Counted from the first letter of the stretch, positions 1 to 13,700 are shown. The stretch is 64,000 bases of DNA from Coix lacryma-jobi var. lacryma-jobi (GCA_009763385.1 VDCT01000286.1:682001-746000); one strand, 5' to 3'. Notes: generated by a model not told the origin, from the letters alone. Numbers and translations: made by a program.

Positions 1-1168
1 AGCTGGTCCTTAGGGGAGAAACTCAAAAGCCCCTAATAGTTGCCAAAACAGGTAGCGAGTAATTATAGTTTCTAAATTTCTAAAACCTATGCAGCCTAGG
101 CTGTGGTAGGAAGCGCCTCTCGCGCATGTAATCATTGTTGTATGTTAACTTCTCCTTATTATCAATCAAAGCCGGATAACCGGATCTTTCAAAAAAAAAG
201 ATGGTGGAGAGGCTCGCCTGAACCCCGGTCACCGCCGCCATCATCCTTGCCAGAATCTGCCGCCACCATCGGCAAATCAGACGTGGAACCCTAGCTCCCG
301 CCATTGGCGCCCGCGAGCTCGGCCTACCTTGGAGGAGTCGAAGGAGGAGGAGAAGGCCTACCTCATCGACGCCCGTGAGCTCGACCGCCGCCATCACCGG
401 AGGGGATGAGGAAGGCCTCGCGAGCTCACGAATCGGACAGTCTCCTTCCCCACGCTCGAATTGGACAAACACAAAATGTCGTGTGGACGGGACTAAAACA
501 ACATGTGGTATACCATTTCTGTTGTACATGCTATAAATATAATCATTTGAAGTAGTCATAACATGTTATAAGTTAATTCAAAGTAGGTAAAAGGTGTTTG
601 GGCTGTGGAATAGACTCATCATTCACAAACATATATTTAGGACAATCATAAAAGATAAAAATCATCTCACCTAAGATTAGAGGATGGATACAATAAGTTA
701 ATTTCTCAAACCAAACACTATGGATAGCCCTCCAAGTCAAATGGCCCATATAGTTATTTTACTTTCCTTTTTCCGTGAAGAGTTAGCGATTCTAGTTATT
801 CTCCTATACGACAACCACTGTAGCAACTATAACTGTCTAATTTATTTTTAAAAGAAAATATATTGCATGAATATCTTTTGTCATTTAATATAGGTAGCTA
901 CATATACTTCCTTGATAAAAAAATGGCATCCTATGTTTGGGACAAATAGAACTCCTTAAATTTAATCAAATCTATATAAAATGGTATCAATTTATATCTC
1001 TAAATTAAATATGTTTTACAATTAATATAGTGATTATGTACTTATTTAATATTATAAATGTTAGTATTTTTATATAGATTTGATTAGGCTTAAATTTGTT
1101 TGATTGTATTTTTTATGAATGAAGTATATGATCATTTTAACAAAATCTAGAATGATACAACATTTATA
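1..1168. other. Gene-poor left flank
   Basis: No gene could be supported here. Positions 200-460 are GC-rich and open in several frames on both strands, but no frame shows a recognisable domain or splice structure. From about 560 onward the sequence is AT-rich and looks like ordinary intergenic grass DNA with degraded MITE-like stretches. Confidence 0.5.
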
Positions 1169-1373
1169 GGCCCTGTTTGGATGCACCAGCTAAACTTTAG
1201 CTGACTAAATTTAGCTGCTAGACATCCAAACAACTCAGTTAAAATTTAGCTACATTTAACTATTTGAACTCATCTAAAATTTAGTTGAGTCTATTAATTG
1301 AAGCATTCAAACACCTAGCTAAATTTTAGCTAAGAAATTTTTAGCCAGTAGCTGGGTACATCCAAACAAGGCC
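1169..1373. mobile_element. MITE with 25-bp terminal inverted repeats
   Basis: The left end GGCCCTGTTTGGATGCACC and the right end, read on the other strand as GGCCTTGTTTGGATGTACCC, form imperfect inverted termini followed on both sides by AGCTA. The 205-bp interior is non-coding and repeats TTTAGCT-like words. The GGCC(C/T)TGTTTGG terminus is typical of small non-autonomous DNA transposons in grasses. I cannot see a clean target duplication, so the superfamily (hAT-like or PIF-like) stays open. Confidence 0.7.
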
Positions 1374-2818
1374 ATAGACCGGTGCCCAAATATTTTCCCT
1401 GAAAAAAAAACGGGTTAGTAGACATCACGCCTCCTGATTGGACCCACACAAATTTCTTTTACTTTTTGGTTGGGTTTGAGATTGCTAACACAAATTTCTT
1501 TCTAGGGTCCTTCCAAACATCACCGGACTTGTTGCCTTTTCTTCTCCCGTTCACCCCGCGTGCGCTCGCTCTCTCCCTCCCCGCAAGCCGCAACTCGGCG
1601 ACCGCCGCCGCCGCCCTGCGCCAGTCGTCAGGTGTGCTGCTGCTGGTCTAGTAGCATCGTCGGTCCCTTCACCAGCTAGGTTTTCGTCGGGACCTTGCCG
1701 GCGACGAGCACCCTCCAGGTATGCGTTCTTCTCTTCCTTTCCTGCTGCGCGAAACCGAGCATCGAAACTCTAAGGAGCAGTAATCAGGGTCCGCCCCTGG
1801 TATGAGGTTGTAGAATCACTCGTCTGAATCCGTTGGATTATCACAATTTGATCAGCCTACTGCTTTTTGACAGTAGTTGAAGTCTGCCGAGAATTTCCCT
1901 AGAATAATAGAATATAATAGAATTATATGCACCTGTGCAGAGAATTCGTCTGACATGTAGGTCGATGCATGTTTCTTTCAGCTTAATAAGCAGCACAAAA
2001 GGGGGGACAGGTAAATCGCAAGTGGTGTTAGTTCATGCCGACGTAATAGTTTTACATGATTTGGGACTGAAGAGTAGGATTAGAAATTTGGAGTATGACT
2101 GTGACGCACGCGTTTCACCATCTTCGATTTTCCAAGAGACGTCTCTCGTTCCGCTTCTGTTGCGTCATGCCATCATGGTGCGAATATGCAATTCGATCCA
2201 GAAGGTTGTATGTAGGGTTAGAAAAAGACTAAAAAGAGTCATCGTGAAGTTAGAGTTTTGAGTTCTGCTATACGTAGCACACCTATTTGTAGTTTTGTAC
2301 AACCATGTAAGATTGACTTGAAGATCAAATATTGGTCGTCTTTTAAATCAGAGGACTATGGAATATGGATGTTCCTCCATGTCGTCACATTGTTTACCAT
2401 TGGAAATATTTAAACACTCCAACTGAAAATGCAAAACCACTTCTTCTTAATAAAATGATACATAGCCCTCCTGCATACTCGAGAAAAGAAAATACAAAAC
2501 CACAGTGTTAGGGATCTTTTTTTTCTTCTATTTTGAACAGGAGCACATGATTCGACGACGCACCCTCGCCCACGTATTGTCTGATGAAGAGAAGTATAAT
2601 TGCTTGATTATGCTCAAAATCTAATATTTTAATTCCTTCAACAGTTGTTTGCTGGATTGCTTTCCCTAGTCGTTTTCTCTCGATTGCTCTTTCTGACGCG
2701 ATGTCTTTGTTCCTTTTCCTTTGCTCCCAATTACTGTATCTAAAATTTCTGCACCTTGTTATTACGATAGCAGGCGTGGTTGTTGAGAGTGTTGGCGGTT
2801 AGAGAGTGGAACAGTAAA

Positions 2819-4318
2819 ATGCTGGACAAAAGATTGCACGGATGCCTGCTCCTGCTCGTCTTCCTTCTAGCAAACGTATCAGGTACGTGTAACTTGCTTT
2901 CGCTGCAGTAGTCGCATCCATTTGTTTATCACTTTCTTTTTTCTCATTATTGAGATTCCCAGCGCCCCTGAAAATTCACCATAAAAGGTGTTGCTACTTT
3001 TTGTGGCTGTGGATGGGTTTATGCTGCAAAATATCTGCATATGTAAAGCTCTGAGAATATCACTTTCATGTAGTGTTACATCAGTGAAAATGCTCTTTAA
3101 TTTGTGTGTGCGGATTCGGTACTTCTCTACCCTTTTTTCCTTGAGCAAGTGTAGTTCACCACCACTTATTTGCAAATATTTCTGTATGTACGTGGAGTCT
3201 GTAGGTTTGCATGAGTGTGGTGTTGTCGACTAGAACGCTCTTGGCTCCAATGTTTTCTGCAGTAGCTCACGGCCCCCCAGTTTCTTACATTTTAGGTGCC
3301 GACTCTTGGGAATCTTGTATATAAACTCTACTTCTTTTTAATAACAAAAGATATGCACACGTGCGTATTCGCGAAAATATTGTTGCAATATATGGCTTCA
3401 CAACGTGCTGGGTGCTCTGTTCCTACATGTGCAGGCAGCCATGCTGAAGCCACCACTGATCCAGACTCGGGAGACGGCAGCAAGAGGAGGTCGCTGGCCA
3501 CCAGCATGTTCTGTGTGGCGAAACAGGACGCAGACCCGACGGCGCTGCAGATGGGACTGAGCTGGGCGTGCGGGCCGGGCCAAGCGAACTGCGCGCCCAT
3601 CCAGCCCGGGGGTCGTGCTACAAGCCGAACAACCTGGTGGCGCAAGCATCCTACGCCTACAACGACTACTACCAGAAGAACTTTGCCACCGGCGGCACCT
3701 GCAACTTCAACGGCACGGCCATGACCACCACCGCTGATCCCAGTAAGTCTACTGTTTGTTACACCTGTCAATATGAAATGTTCCTTGCAAGGCCCTCGTC
3801 GTTCAGCAAAGTTTGCAGCACCAATGCGTCCAGAATTAGTTTCAGTAAACTTGATGGTACTAGTAGATAGTTCTGAATTCTGAAATGCAGCATGTTGCCG
3901 CCTCATTGCAACTGACACTGACAGCTGAGAAATCCACGCGGCTGTTCATGAATCACGACCTCTGATCTTAATTTTCATCTGAATCGTTCTCATTTCAGGC
4001 TCGGGGCAGTGCGTCTTCACAGGAAGGTGAGCAGCTTGAGATCACAACATCTTGACATGTCAGTCAGAAACGTGTGCACCAGGCCAGCTTGTAACACGTA
4101 ATAATATTTCTCTTGATGCTATATGCAGCTCCATGGCAGGAGGCGGCACGCCGGCTGCGAGCGCCCCCAGCGGCCTCTCCCCTCCGTCGACGTTCACGCC
4201 GGGCATCGGGAGCCCCTCCAACCCCCTGATCCCTCTGGACGGCGCGGAGAGCCTAGTGTCCAGCGCCCGGTGGGCGATCTGCGCCCTGCTGCTCGCGTTG
4301 CCGCTCGTCTTCCTCTGA
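2819..4318 (+). CDS. X8-domain (CBM43) GPI-anchored protein, PDCB-like
   Basis: Predicted extracellular callose (beta-1,3-glucan) binding protein of the plasmodesmal PDCB type. CDS exons are 2819-2882, 3435-3742, 3999-4026 and 4129-4318, all with GT-AG borders. A non-coding leader exon probably ends at 1718 (CAG before GTATGC) and rejoins near 2773. Residues 1-22 form a signal peptide (MLDKRLHG then a leucine run). The X8 domain runs from about residue 45 ([25 protein letters not shown]) to CVFTGS and carries six cysteines. A Ser/Pro-rich spacer follows, then a hydrophobic tail ([14 protein letters not shown]), the signature of GPI attachment. Splicing gives 590 nt; one added base gives 196 codons plus stop. 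The missing base falls in the G-run 3608-3612, where the frame needs six Gs. Family call is firm; the carbohydrate target and location are inferred from the family. Confidence 0.88.
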
Positions 4319-4679
4319 CCACCAGGCACCAGCAGCGGCGGCAGATGAGAGGCAGTGCTTGCTAGTAGTAGAACGCTAGCTTATTACAGTATGTTTAATT
4401 TTGTTCTTGGGTAGATCGCTCTCGTGTGGCGGTGTTGGTGTACATGTCAGGGTCGCGCTGGATTGGATGGTGTGGCAGGGGAGATTACATAAGATGCTAC
4501 AGAGATCGATTCATCGTATGTCAGACAGTGGACTGGACTCCGATCCGCCGTGTTCCGTGTGTTTTGGTCCCAGATTTAGTCCTGTATGTATAGCAGAGAA
4601 ACCAGATGTAAACGATCACGCTGCACACATACGCCTCTCCATGTACGTACAAGCTAAGGCTAGGATCGTCAGCGACACA

Positions 4680-5934
4680 CTAGCTTTCAGAGGGCTTGGT
4701 CTCTGCCCGAGCCCGATGCCGTCGCCGTCCAGCGTCGGCGTGGCCTGGACGCTGCCGCCTTCTCCCGTGAAACCTCCTGAAGTCGGCGATGAGGCCGACG
4801 TCCACGTCCCGCTTCATCTTCTCCGCCAGCCTCGACAGAACCTGCATTGCATTACTATTTACTAGGCTCCAGTTTTCAGGAGCCGGACGAGTACTGCTAT
4901 TTTGGATGCCCGGCGGCGAGAGTTAGGTACCTACCGATTCGGCGACGCCGCGCAGGACGGTCTCTGGCACGAGGCGCAGGGGTGGCGGCAGGACGCAGGA
5001 GATGGCGATCTCGAGGTGGCCCCTCATCCGGCACCCGCGGCTCCCGCTCCGGCTCCGGTCGGCGTGCAGCGACCCGCTCACGCCGAGGTCAAAGCTGGAG
5101 GGCGCGTAGCTGACGTCTAGCCCCCTCAGCTCCCACTCCGTCTGAAAAAGGCCACAGCCAAAAGAAAGAAAAGCGCATTTGTTTTCGATCACCACACGCA
5201 GTCGTAGAGTAGGTACACGAAGGATGAAATTCTGGTAATCCAGCCGGATTGATGATGCATACGCACGACTCGGAGGTCGAGCCCGCCGGCGCGGTGCCGC
5301 AGCTGCATGACGACGACGGGGCGCACTGGTGAGGAGGAGGAACTCCAGCGGCAGCATCTCGACACGCCATTCCCCCTGCAGCACCCAAAATCGATAGGTT
5401 TTATTAGCTGGGCGAGCTGGAGAAATCGACAGGAGCGCGTGAGGTGGTTACGTACGTCACCGAGCCGCTGGTTCTGCTCTCGTCGGGGAACATGGCGCGG
5501 AACACGCGCGCGTGGTCCTGGAGTACTCGTCGAAGGAGACCTGCACGCACGCGCACGGGCGCACGGCCAGCGGCCAGCCTCAGTTCTCGCCCCAATCCAC
5601 ATACATGGCCGCACTCGCGCGCAGAGATTATTATGGGTGGTAGTAGGGGTAGGTAGTAGCTGGCGCTTACTCCGGGGGGTTCGTGGACGGGCGTGTCGGT
5701 GGAGATGCTCGCGCTGTACGTCACGGCGTCCGGCCGCACCTCGGCCGCGCCGGCCTTGGCCCTCACGGCGCGCCGCGCTGGCGGCGGCGGCCTGCCCGTC
5801 CATGCGTTCGGGCGCAACGCCAGCTCCGACTCTGCGGCGGCTGGACGACTAATGCAGCAGCTCGCGCTCGCTCTCGCTGGAACGGCCAGCTGCCACGGCC
5901 GGTGGCACTGAGGTGTATTCGCCGCGGCGGCCAT
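4680..5934 (-). CDS. DUF1997 family protein, plastid-targeted
   Basis: Minus-strand gene in five exons: 5671-5934, 5456-5540, 5267-5375, 4935-5141 and 4680-4841. It starts at MAAAANTPQC; the first exon is rich in Ala, Arg, Ser and Pro and lacks acids early on, as in a chloroplast transit peptide. Later exons read FRAMFPDES, EWRVEMLPLEFL, RPVVVMQLRHRAGGLDL, WELRGLD, LGVSGSLHADR, LPPPLRLVPE, VAESV and LSRLAEKMKRDVD, which match the plant DUF1997 family; that family has no established biochemical role that I can name. Two frame breaks are visible: exon 2 lacks one base near 5525 (frame needs DEYLQDH) and exon 3 shifts between FLLLT and VRPVV. The last ~25 residues may also be read in a shifted frame, so the exact stop is uncertain. 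It converges on the X8 gene, leaving about 360 bp between the two stops. Confidence 0.8.
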
Positions 5935-6921
5935 GGCCGGCCGTAGTGCCCCACAAGCTAGCTGACAGCCTGACGCCGCCCTGACACGACGAGACGCAGC
6001 AGCAAAGCAGAGGCGAATGGGTAGCGACACGCGCAGACAACGGCACGGCCGAGAAACGCTGGCCTCACATGCGTCTCAATGCGGAATTCCTCAATGTGTC
6101 TGAAGACGCAAGCGAGACTCGGGAGTGGATTGCCGGCCAGTGCTGCAGCGCCAGCACTAGTCGAAACCTTGCGTGGCGGCGCTGACGTGGATACCGCATA
6201 CAAAGGCTGTAGCGCGCATATGGCAGTCTACGTACAATTCACTGGACATGTCATTTTATTAGATCGAGTTGTCCCTTTCTTCTCTAACGTAGTAATATAA
6301 TGACAAGGGCTCGTTCGTTTCCTTCGCATTGAAATAAGATCTAGAACTATTTTAGACCGGTAATTAGTAAAACAAAATATATTCATTTGATTCGTTGTTT
6401 TCTTCCTAGTTTCAAGAGATGGGAAATAAATTCGGATCTCAAAGCATAAGAAATTAGCTAAATTTGAACCGGTCACATTAATCCGTATAAAATTAAATCT
6501 CAACTGAACGACTATTTTACTATGAACCGGATTTAAAACCAAATGAGATCAATCCGGTCAAAACGACTCTATCCTAATGTAACTAAACAAGGCCTAAATA
6601 AAGGCTACATTCCTAAAAGGCCTGAAACTTAAATATACAATACCCCCTCTATTTCTTCATTGTCCCCTTCCAATAAATAGACCCCGGCCTCTATTTTTTT
6701 TCATCGTTCCTTCCAATGTATAGATTATAAAAATATACATCTAGCCCTACCTGACACGATCCAAATTTTTTTACACTATTTTATTTTAGCTCCTCACTTG
6801 AGGTATTCTATATCCGCCACTGTTTCTAATGTTTTTTTTACGCAACTACGTAGATAGAGCTTTATATTAGAAAAAATCAATCGTTATGTCAAATCCGATC
6901 AATCTGATAGCACTAGATATG
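5935..6921. other. Intergenic, promoter side of the DUF1997 gene
   Basis: Positions 5935-6240 are GC-rich and should hold the DUF1997 promoter and 5' leader. Positions 6307-6594 start GGCTCGTTCGTTTCC and end GTAACTAAACAAGGCC; these ends are weakly complementary and suggest an old MITE. The rest is AT-rich with no coding signal. Confidence 0.4.
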
Positions 6922-6923
6922 TA

Positions 6924-7172
6924 CTCCCTCTGTCCCAAAAAAAAAGAGTCGCTAAGAGATGCGTGCTGGTCAAACTTTCTCAACTTTGACTGAATTTATA
7001 CAAAATGTGTGCAATTTTTTTATCTCCAAATAATTTTATATTAAAAGTACATTCAAAGATCTATCCAATGATAAACATAAGTATTAATACTTTATTTTAT
7101 ATTTGGTCAAAGTTGATATCTGTTGACTTTTTGGGAAGCGAGAATGAACTCTCTTTTTAGGGACGGAGGGAG
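6924..7172. mobile_element. Stowaway-type MITE (Tc1/mariner)
   Basis: The ends CTCCCTCTGTCCCAAAAA and, inverted, CTCCCTCCGTCCCTAAAAA are the classical Stowaway termini. The element is flanked by TA on both sides (6922-6923 and 7173-7174), as expected for mariner target duplication. The 249-bp interior is AT-rich and non-coding. It lies about 550 bp upstream of the PUS7 start. Confidence 0.9.
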
Positions 7173-7718
7173 TAAGATTCACATTTTAAACCAATGCCAA
7201 TAAAAAAAAACGCATATGAAGCAATGATAGACATCTGTAGCTGTATTGGTACATATTCATCACCTCCATCCCTTACGTCATGTTGAATGTCTGGTTCATC
7301 ACGTGGTCATCAATGATGAGATTGATGACGATTGACGAGTAGCCACTTATAAAACAAATTATACTCTGACTTTTACATGCTACATTAGTTTTTTCTAAGT
7401 TAAATGTTTTTAACTTGGATGATCATTTTTTTATATAATTTCGCAATACATTTCTCATATAGATAGCTCGAAACACAAATTTTATGTCTGGTTTCTCATA
7501 CGATATTTTTTTTTTAAAAAAAAGATGGAGGTACCCGCCGCCGCCCGGACGGCTCGCGCCTGCCACGTCCTTGCTCGGTTTGCCCTCACTCGGCGTGAAG
7601 AAGAAGCAGAGCGCCCGCGCGCGCGCACAAGCTAGCCGCCGATTGCTCCGGTTGCTCCAATCCGGCTGCCGTGCTCGGTGCCTCGGTGCTCCACTGCTCC
7701 CACCGTACGCCCGACAGA

Positions 7719-10700
7719 ATGCGCGGTCGCCACCTCCTAAAACCCCTGCCCCTCCTCATCCCTAAACCCCCTCCCGGCCGCCCACCGCCCACTTCCGCGC
7801 CCGTGCCGCAGCCCATCCGCGCGCGCGGCGCCGCGAGCCGCTGGCCGAGCCCGACGTCGGCATCTCCCGCTTCGCCTCCTCCATTCCGGGCTTCCGCGGC
7901 GCGCTCAAGCAGCGCTACTCCGACTTCGTCGTCCACGAGGTCGCCCGCGATGGCGCCCTCGTCCGCCTCACCTCCTTCGATCTCCCCGACGGCGAGGAGG
8001 TCTTTCTCTCGAGCACCCACGCTGCGGGCTTGGACTAGTGGACTGGGCTGTAATCTTATCCGCCATCCGCCATGTCCGAGGCTCTGACTTCGCTTCGTCT
8101 GCGTGGTGTTTGTGGATTTGCAGAGTGGAGATAATGCGGAGAACGGCGATCCCGACGCCGCCGCGGATCCATCGCGGGCGCTCTCGAGTCGTTCCGGCTG
8201 CTCTGCGGCGAAGCGGATTACGACGCGTTGAGGGGATTCCTGGAGAGGGTTTCGGAGGGAGGGGATGGTGATTTGTCGCCAATCATTCTGTCAGCTGATG
8301 CAGATAAGGCCCATCGATCCGTGAGTTTGGTTATCCCGAACGTGGTGTCAGTGGATGTGGATGCCTGGATGATATGTGTGTCACCTGCTCTGTTGTAATT
8401 GTTTTTGGTGCAGGAGGTGCACGAGTTCATCAAGAGGAATTTCAAGTTCCTGAACACGGATACAGTTGAACACAGCGATGGTATTCAGAAATGTATTAGG
8501 GTGCGCTTGGGTTCAGGGCCACGCGGTTGGAGGGGAAGGAACAGGAGAGGCATGGACAGTTCAGGCTGGAGAGATGACAAGCCGTTTGACAGTAGAGGCT
8601 CTACATCCTGGCCTTATCACCTGGGGAAATTCCTGAGGTGCTGCCATTTTCTTTTTGCCATATGCATCTATGACCTGCTGTGAGATAAGAATGTGTTAGG
8701 ATGCACATTTGACTTGCGATGCATATTTCATGTATTTTGATTTTGGAATATAGTTGGTAATAATAAGCAATATGACCAGGTTTCATCTTTATAAGGAGAA
8801 CAGGGACACACAAGAGGCACTAGGAGTTATAGGAAAGATGCTAGGGGTTCAGGTAGTCTCCATGTTTTACTTCATCAAAATATTTCATAAGTTTTCTGAT
8901 GAGTTGCTCAATTTTCCCTTCGCTTCCATTGATTGGTTGGTGGCCTTTATTTCCACAGACAAGATCGTTTGGATTCGCAGGGACAAAGGATAAATGTGCT
9001 GTTACAACCCAACAGGTATGTCCTGAGTTATTTCCATTTTGGTTGGCATTGTCCATTGGCTGGACAAGTCTACATACATGGTCGAAGTAGGAAACGAAGT
9101 AGTATTTGAATAAGATGATGAAAGGATGATTTCAGTGTGAAACCACACACCCCTCTATTTTTTCCCACTATCCTGATTCCCTGCCTTTTGATCAGGTGAC
9201 ACTTTTCAAAGTGCATGCCAGTAGGTTGGCTGCTCTTAATAGCAAACTTGCAGGTATCAGAGTTGGAGACTTTAGGTAACCAATCAAGCATATAGCTACG
9301 GACCCCTTATTTAAAGCCACTGACTACTTAGCTGCAAATGGCTCTCCAGTTACGTGCAGGAGGGCCTTGCTCTTGGTCAACTCAGAGGGAACCGCTTTGC
9401 AATTACTTTGAGGTGTGTACTCTCCTTGCTACGAATGTCGTATGACATTATTGGCAGCATAGCGTGTTGGTCGAATGTCATGAATGGTCTTCGTGAAATT
9501 GCTTGCGCTTGCACTTCGCCATTTTTTATGCAGCACGTGCACTATGAAGCATGTCATCAGAGTCACAAGAAAAGCTGGGTGGCTTGCTTTAATACATTGT
9601 ATCAATGATTATAATTTTTTAAGTTTCAACTTATAAGGAACTGTAGAATTTTGTTCATCATAATGCACCATCAATTTGTAGAAAGATAGGGAAACACCTC
9701 ACACCATAAGGAAGGGGTGGATTTCATATATATAGTCAAGATACAACTTGGAGTACAAATTACATGATATACATGTGTTAGAACTATACATATCTCTAAT
9801 ACCCGCCCGCAGTCACAGCGGAAGGTAACTGGACGCAAAGATTGGATCGGAAGTCATTAAATAACTGCACAGGTAGTCCCTTAGTCATAATGTCCGCGAA
9901 ACTGATGAGCTGAGGGAACATGTAGAACTCTGAACTGCCCCAAAGCGGAATTAAATTGGGTGCACCCCGGGTGCACCCAATACTATGCACCCCATGGTGG
10001 ATGTTTGACACGTGGCAGAAAAGAAGATCATGTGGACACCAGATAACATGCGTGGATACTAAATTTAGAAAATCACCCATAACATGCGGGGACTTAATTA
10101 TTGCGAATTTTGTTGGACGTATGATTTAGTTCCCTAGACACGTGTCAAGCATCCACCATGGGGGTGTACAGGCATTGGGTGCACCCGGGGTGCACCCAAT
10201 TTAATTCCCCCAAAGCCACCTTCTCTCGAACAAAATGAATGTCAATCTCAATATGCTTCGTGCGGCGATGATGAACCGGATTAGCAGTCATGTAGACTGC
10301 AGTGACATTGTCAATAGACAATGGTCGCCGAAGAAATCGAGATATGAAGCTCTTCAAGCAACTGACGAATGAACGCAAAACAAAAGGACAGCCTCACAAC
10401 TATGAGCAACAACCACGGTACTCCGTCCTCACCCCGCACTCACCGCAAGTAGACGAGACACCGGGCACATGGTCTGCCGTTTGGAAGACCAGGAAACCAG
10501 GTTGTCTCCAAAGAAAAACGCAGCCGTGATGATGTAGAACGCCGAGAGTCGGGGCATCCAGCCCAGTCAGCATCAGAGTATGCCGTGATGGAGGACATGC
10601 TGCCAATGCGAGATGCAAGACTAGCGTCGAGGGTGCCCTTCACATAGCGCAGAATGCGCTTGATTAGAGCAAGATGCAGCTCCCGTGGGTCGTGCATGAA

Positions 10701-13700
10701 GAGACAGACTTGCTGAACAACATACGTGATATCCGGTCGAGTCAACGTGAGATACTGCAAGGCTCCAGCAAGACTCCGGTATTCTGAAGGACTAGCAACA
10801 GGAGCTCCATCAGTGGCAGACAACTTAGACTTGGAGTCATCAACTGGTGTTGCCGTGGGATGACATTCAACCATGCCGGCCCGTTGTAGAAGATCAACAA
10901 ACATACTGTCTTTGGGACATGTGAAGGCCGTCGGAGGTCCGAGTAACAGAGATGACGAGAAAATGATGTAGAGGCCCAAGGTCTGTCATGGCAAACTCGA
11001 AGCTAAGACGGTTTATGATACATTGTAGAGATCCGAAGAAGAGATGCTGTGAGGATGATGTCATCGACGTAAAGTAGCAAATACGCTATGTCCACTCCAT
11101 CTTTGAAAATGAAGAGAGAAGCATCAGATTTGGCAGTGAACCAGTGAAACCGTGCTTGCAGACATAGGTGGCAAACCGCTGATGCAACGCACGCGGAGCT
11201 TGCTTGAGACCGTAAAGTGATTTCTGCAATAGGCAAAACGTAGTCAGGTGTCGACGGGTCGATGAAGCCAGCCGGCTGATGTGCATAAACAGTCTCCTCA
11301 AGGTCACCCAGGAAGGAAAGCAGTCTTCACATCAAGCTGATGAATCGGCCAAGAACGGGAAGCGACAATGCTAAGAACAGTCCGAATTGTAGCAGGCTTG
11401 ACGACCGGACTGAAAGTTTCTTCATAGTCGACACCATGCTGCTGGAAAAACCACGGACAACCCAACGAGCTTTGTGTCTTGCAAGTGAACCATCAACATG
11501 TATTATGTGTTTGAAAAGTCACTTGCCCGTCACAATGTTGGCACCGGTGGTCAGAGGAACGAGGCGCCATGTGCTGTTGTCGAGGAGAGCCCGGTACTCA
11601 TCCGCCATCGCAGCACGCCAATTGGGATCAGCCAGCGCACTGCGATAATTGGCAGGCAACGGAGACGCTGATGTCGCAAGAAAGACCCTGTAGTTGAACA
11701 GGAGGAACAACACCAGACTGTGTGCGTGAGGTGTCAGCATGCGATGAAGTAGAGGGTGAGTCGTTGCCAGCCCCTGCATAGGTCGACGAGGAGTTGCAGG
11801 GGGGCTGCAGCAGCCCTGAAGTGGCCGCGGGCAGCAACAAGATGGACGCTGCGGCCCGTGCACGGCGCGAGGCAGGGAGGCGAGGTGGCTGGCTGGTACT
11901 GCAGACTGTTGAGGCACAGCTGACGCACTACCCAGACCCCAGCAGACGAAGATGTGGTGATGGCTGGCGGAGCTGAGCGTAGAAGACCGGCGTTGAAACA
12001 CCTTGCCGCTGAAACGACGATCAGCCGACACTTGTGCTGGTGTTGGAGGCCGACGCTGGTAGGTGAGACCAAACTGACCGGTCCGCCCGGAGGCGCAACA
12101 GGAGCAGGACCAGGCAGCTGCTCAGCAGTGTGGACTGGGAGACAGCTGGCTGCTGATCATGTTGGAGGTCGGCCGTCTGTTGAACAGAAGGCCGAGCAGG
12201 GCCAGCCATGATGATGGCTGGATCGTCGTCGAGGTCCGAAGGCAACAGCTGCTCAACCTCTGTAACAGAGGGAGCGGCGAAACCGCAGGAGCAGAAGAAA
12301 ATCAAGCGAAAGAACCGAAGACGAGGCAGCAGCAAAGGGAAACACCAAACTCATCAAACACAACATGTCGGGATATAATCACACGCCGAGTGAGAGATGT
12401 CAAGACACCGATAACCCTTGTGTTAAGATGGGTAGCCCAGAAAGACACACGAGCAGAACGCAGACGAGTAGCAGCTTGTGGTAGTCGTGGCACTAAGGTT
12501 AGGGTACAACTAGGCAGCGAACACGCGGAGGTGTGAATAATCCGGGATGGAGTGATGAAGGAGTTGGTATGGAAGCTGATTATTAACAAAGGAAGAAGGA
12601 CGCCTGTTCAGCAAGTAGACTGCTGTAGCAAGCGCCTCTGGCACCAGTAAGTAAGATGGATGGCAGGCATGAATCAGCAAAGTGCGAATAGTTGGTGGTG
12701 GTGGTACGAATCATGCGCTCTGCTTTGCCGTTCTGTGGAGAGGTGTAAGGGCATGAAAGGCGAAGCAGAATACCGCGACTGGATAAGAAAGTATCCATGG
12801 CATGGTTGACAAACTCTCGTGCCATTATCAGCCTGAAAGCACTTGGGCACAAAAACCAAATTGAGTTTGGGCATAGGAAACAAAGTGACAAAATGACCAT
12901 AGACTTCAGATTTTTGGCGCAACGGAAAAGACAGCAATAATGACTAAAATCATCAATCATGATCAAATAATATTTATAACCCGAAGAGTACTAAGGACAG
13001 AGGGAGGTCCATACATCACAGTGAATTAAAGTAAAAGGTTCAGATGTGGTGGAAACAGAACTACTAAACGACAAGCGAGTGTGTTTGCCAAGCTGGCAGG
13101 CATCATGACACAAGGATCTCACTGCTTATTACACTTGATTGACCGACTGATTCTGAAGGAAGGTGATGGCAGAGGCTCCCGGATGACCAAGACGGTGATG
13201 CCATAAGGTGGACGAGACAGCAAGGCTGCAGCTGGCAGCAGGGTGGATGGTGAAGCGGATGGTAAGGTGTAGAGATCACCGCTGCTATTGCAACGAAGAA
13301 TCACGCGTCCCGTCCATGGATCCTTAACAGAAAAGCCAAAAGCGTCAAATTCGACAGACAATGATTATCACGAGTAAATTGGACGAACAGAAAGAAGGTT
13401 GCGCACAATGTCAGGCACAATCAGAAATATTTGAGGTAGAGAGGACGTGTCGGTGGTAGGAAGAATAGAGGTTGCGACGACTAAAACAGGTATAGAATGA
13501 CCATTGCCACAGTGATAGAAGAGAGAGCGGAGGAAGTCGGGTGAGGAGTATACCATCCGACGAAGCCATATGAGATGTAGCACGGTGTCCAGAACCCAGG
13601 GATTAGCACCCTGTAATGCCATCTGGTTCAGGGCGGCGATGAGGCCTGCTTGGTTCCAGCCACCAGCTTGAGGACCGGCGAAGGGGCAATGGCGGCGGCT

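Noticed and set aside
80..559. 159-codon minus-strand ORF
   Set aside because: No domain, no splice context and low-complexity Ala/Arg/Ser stretches; it is likely chance openness in GC-rich DNA.
3328..3918. 196-codon minus-strand ORF over the X8 gene
   Set aside because: Shadow of the plus-strand X8 exon 2; the plus strand has splice sites, six cysteines and the family motifs.
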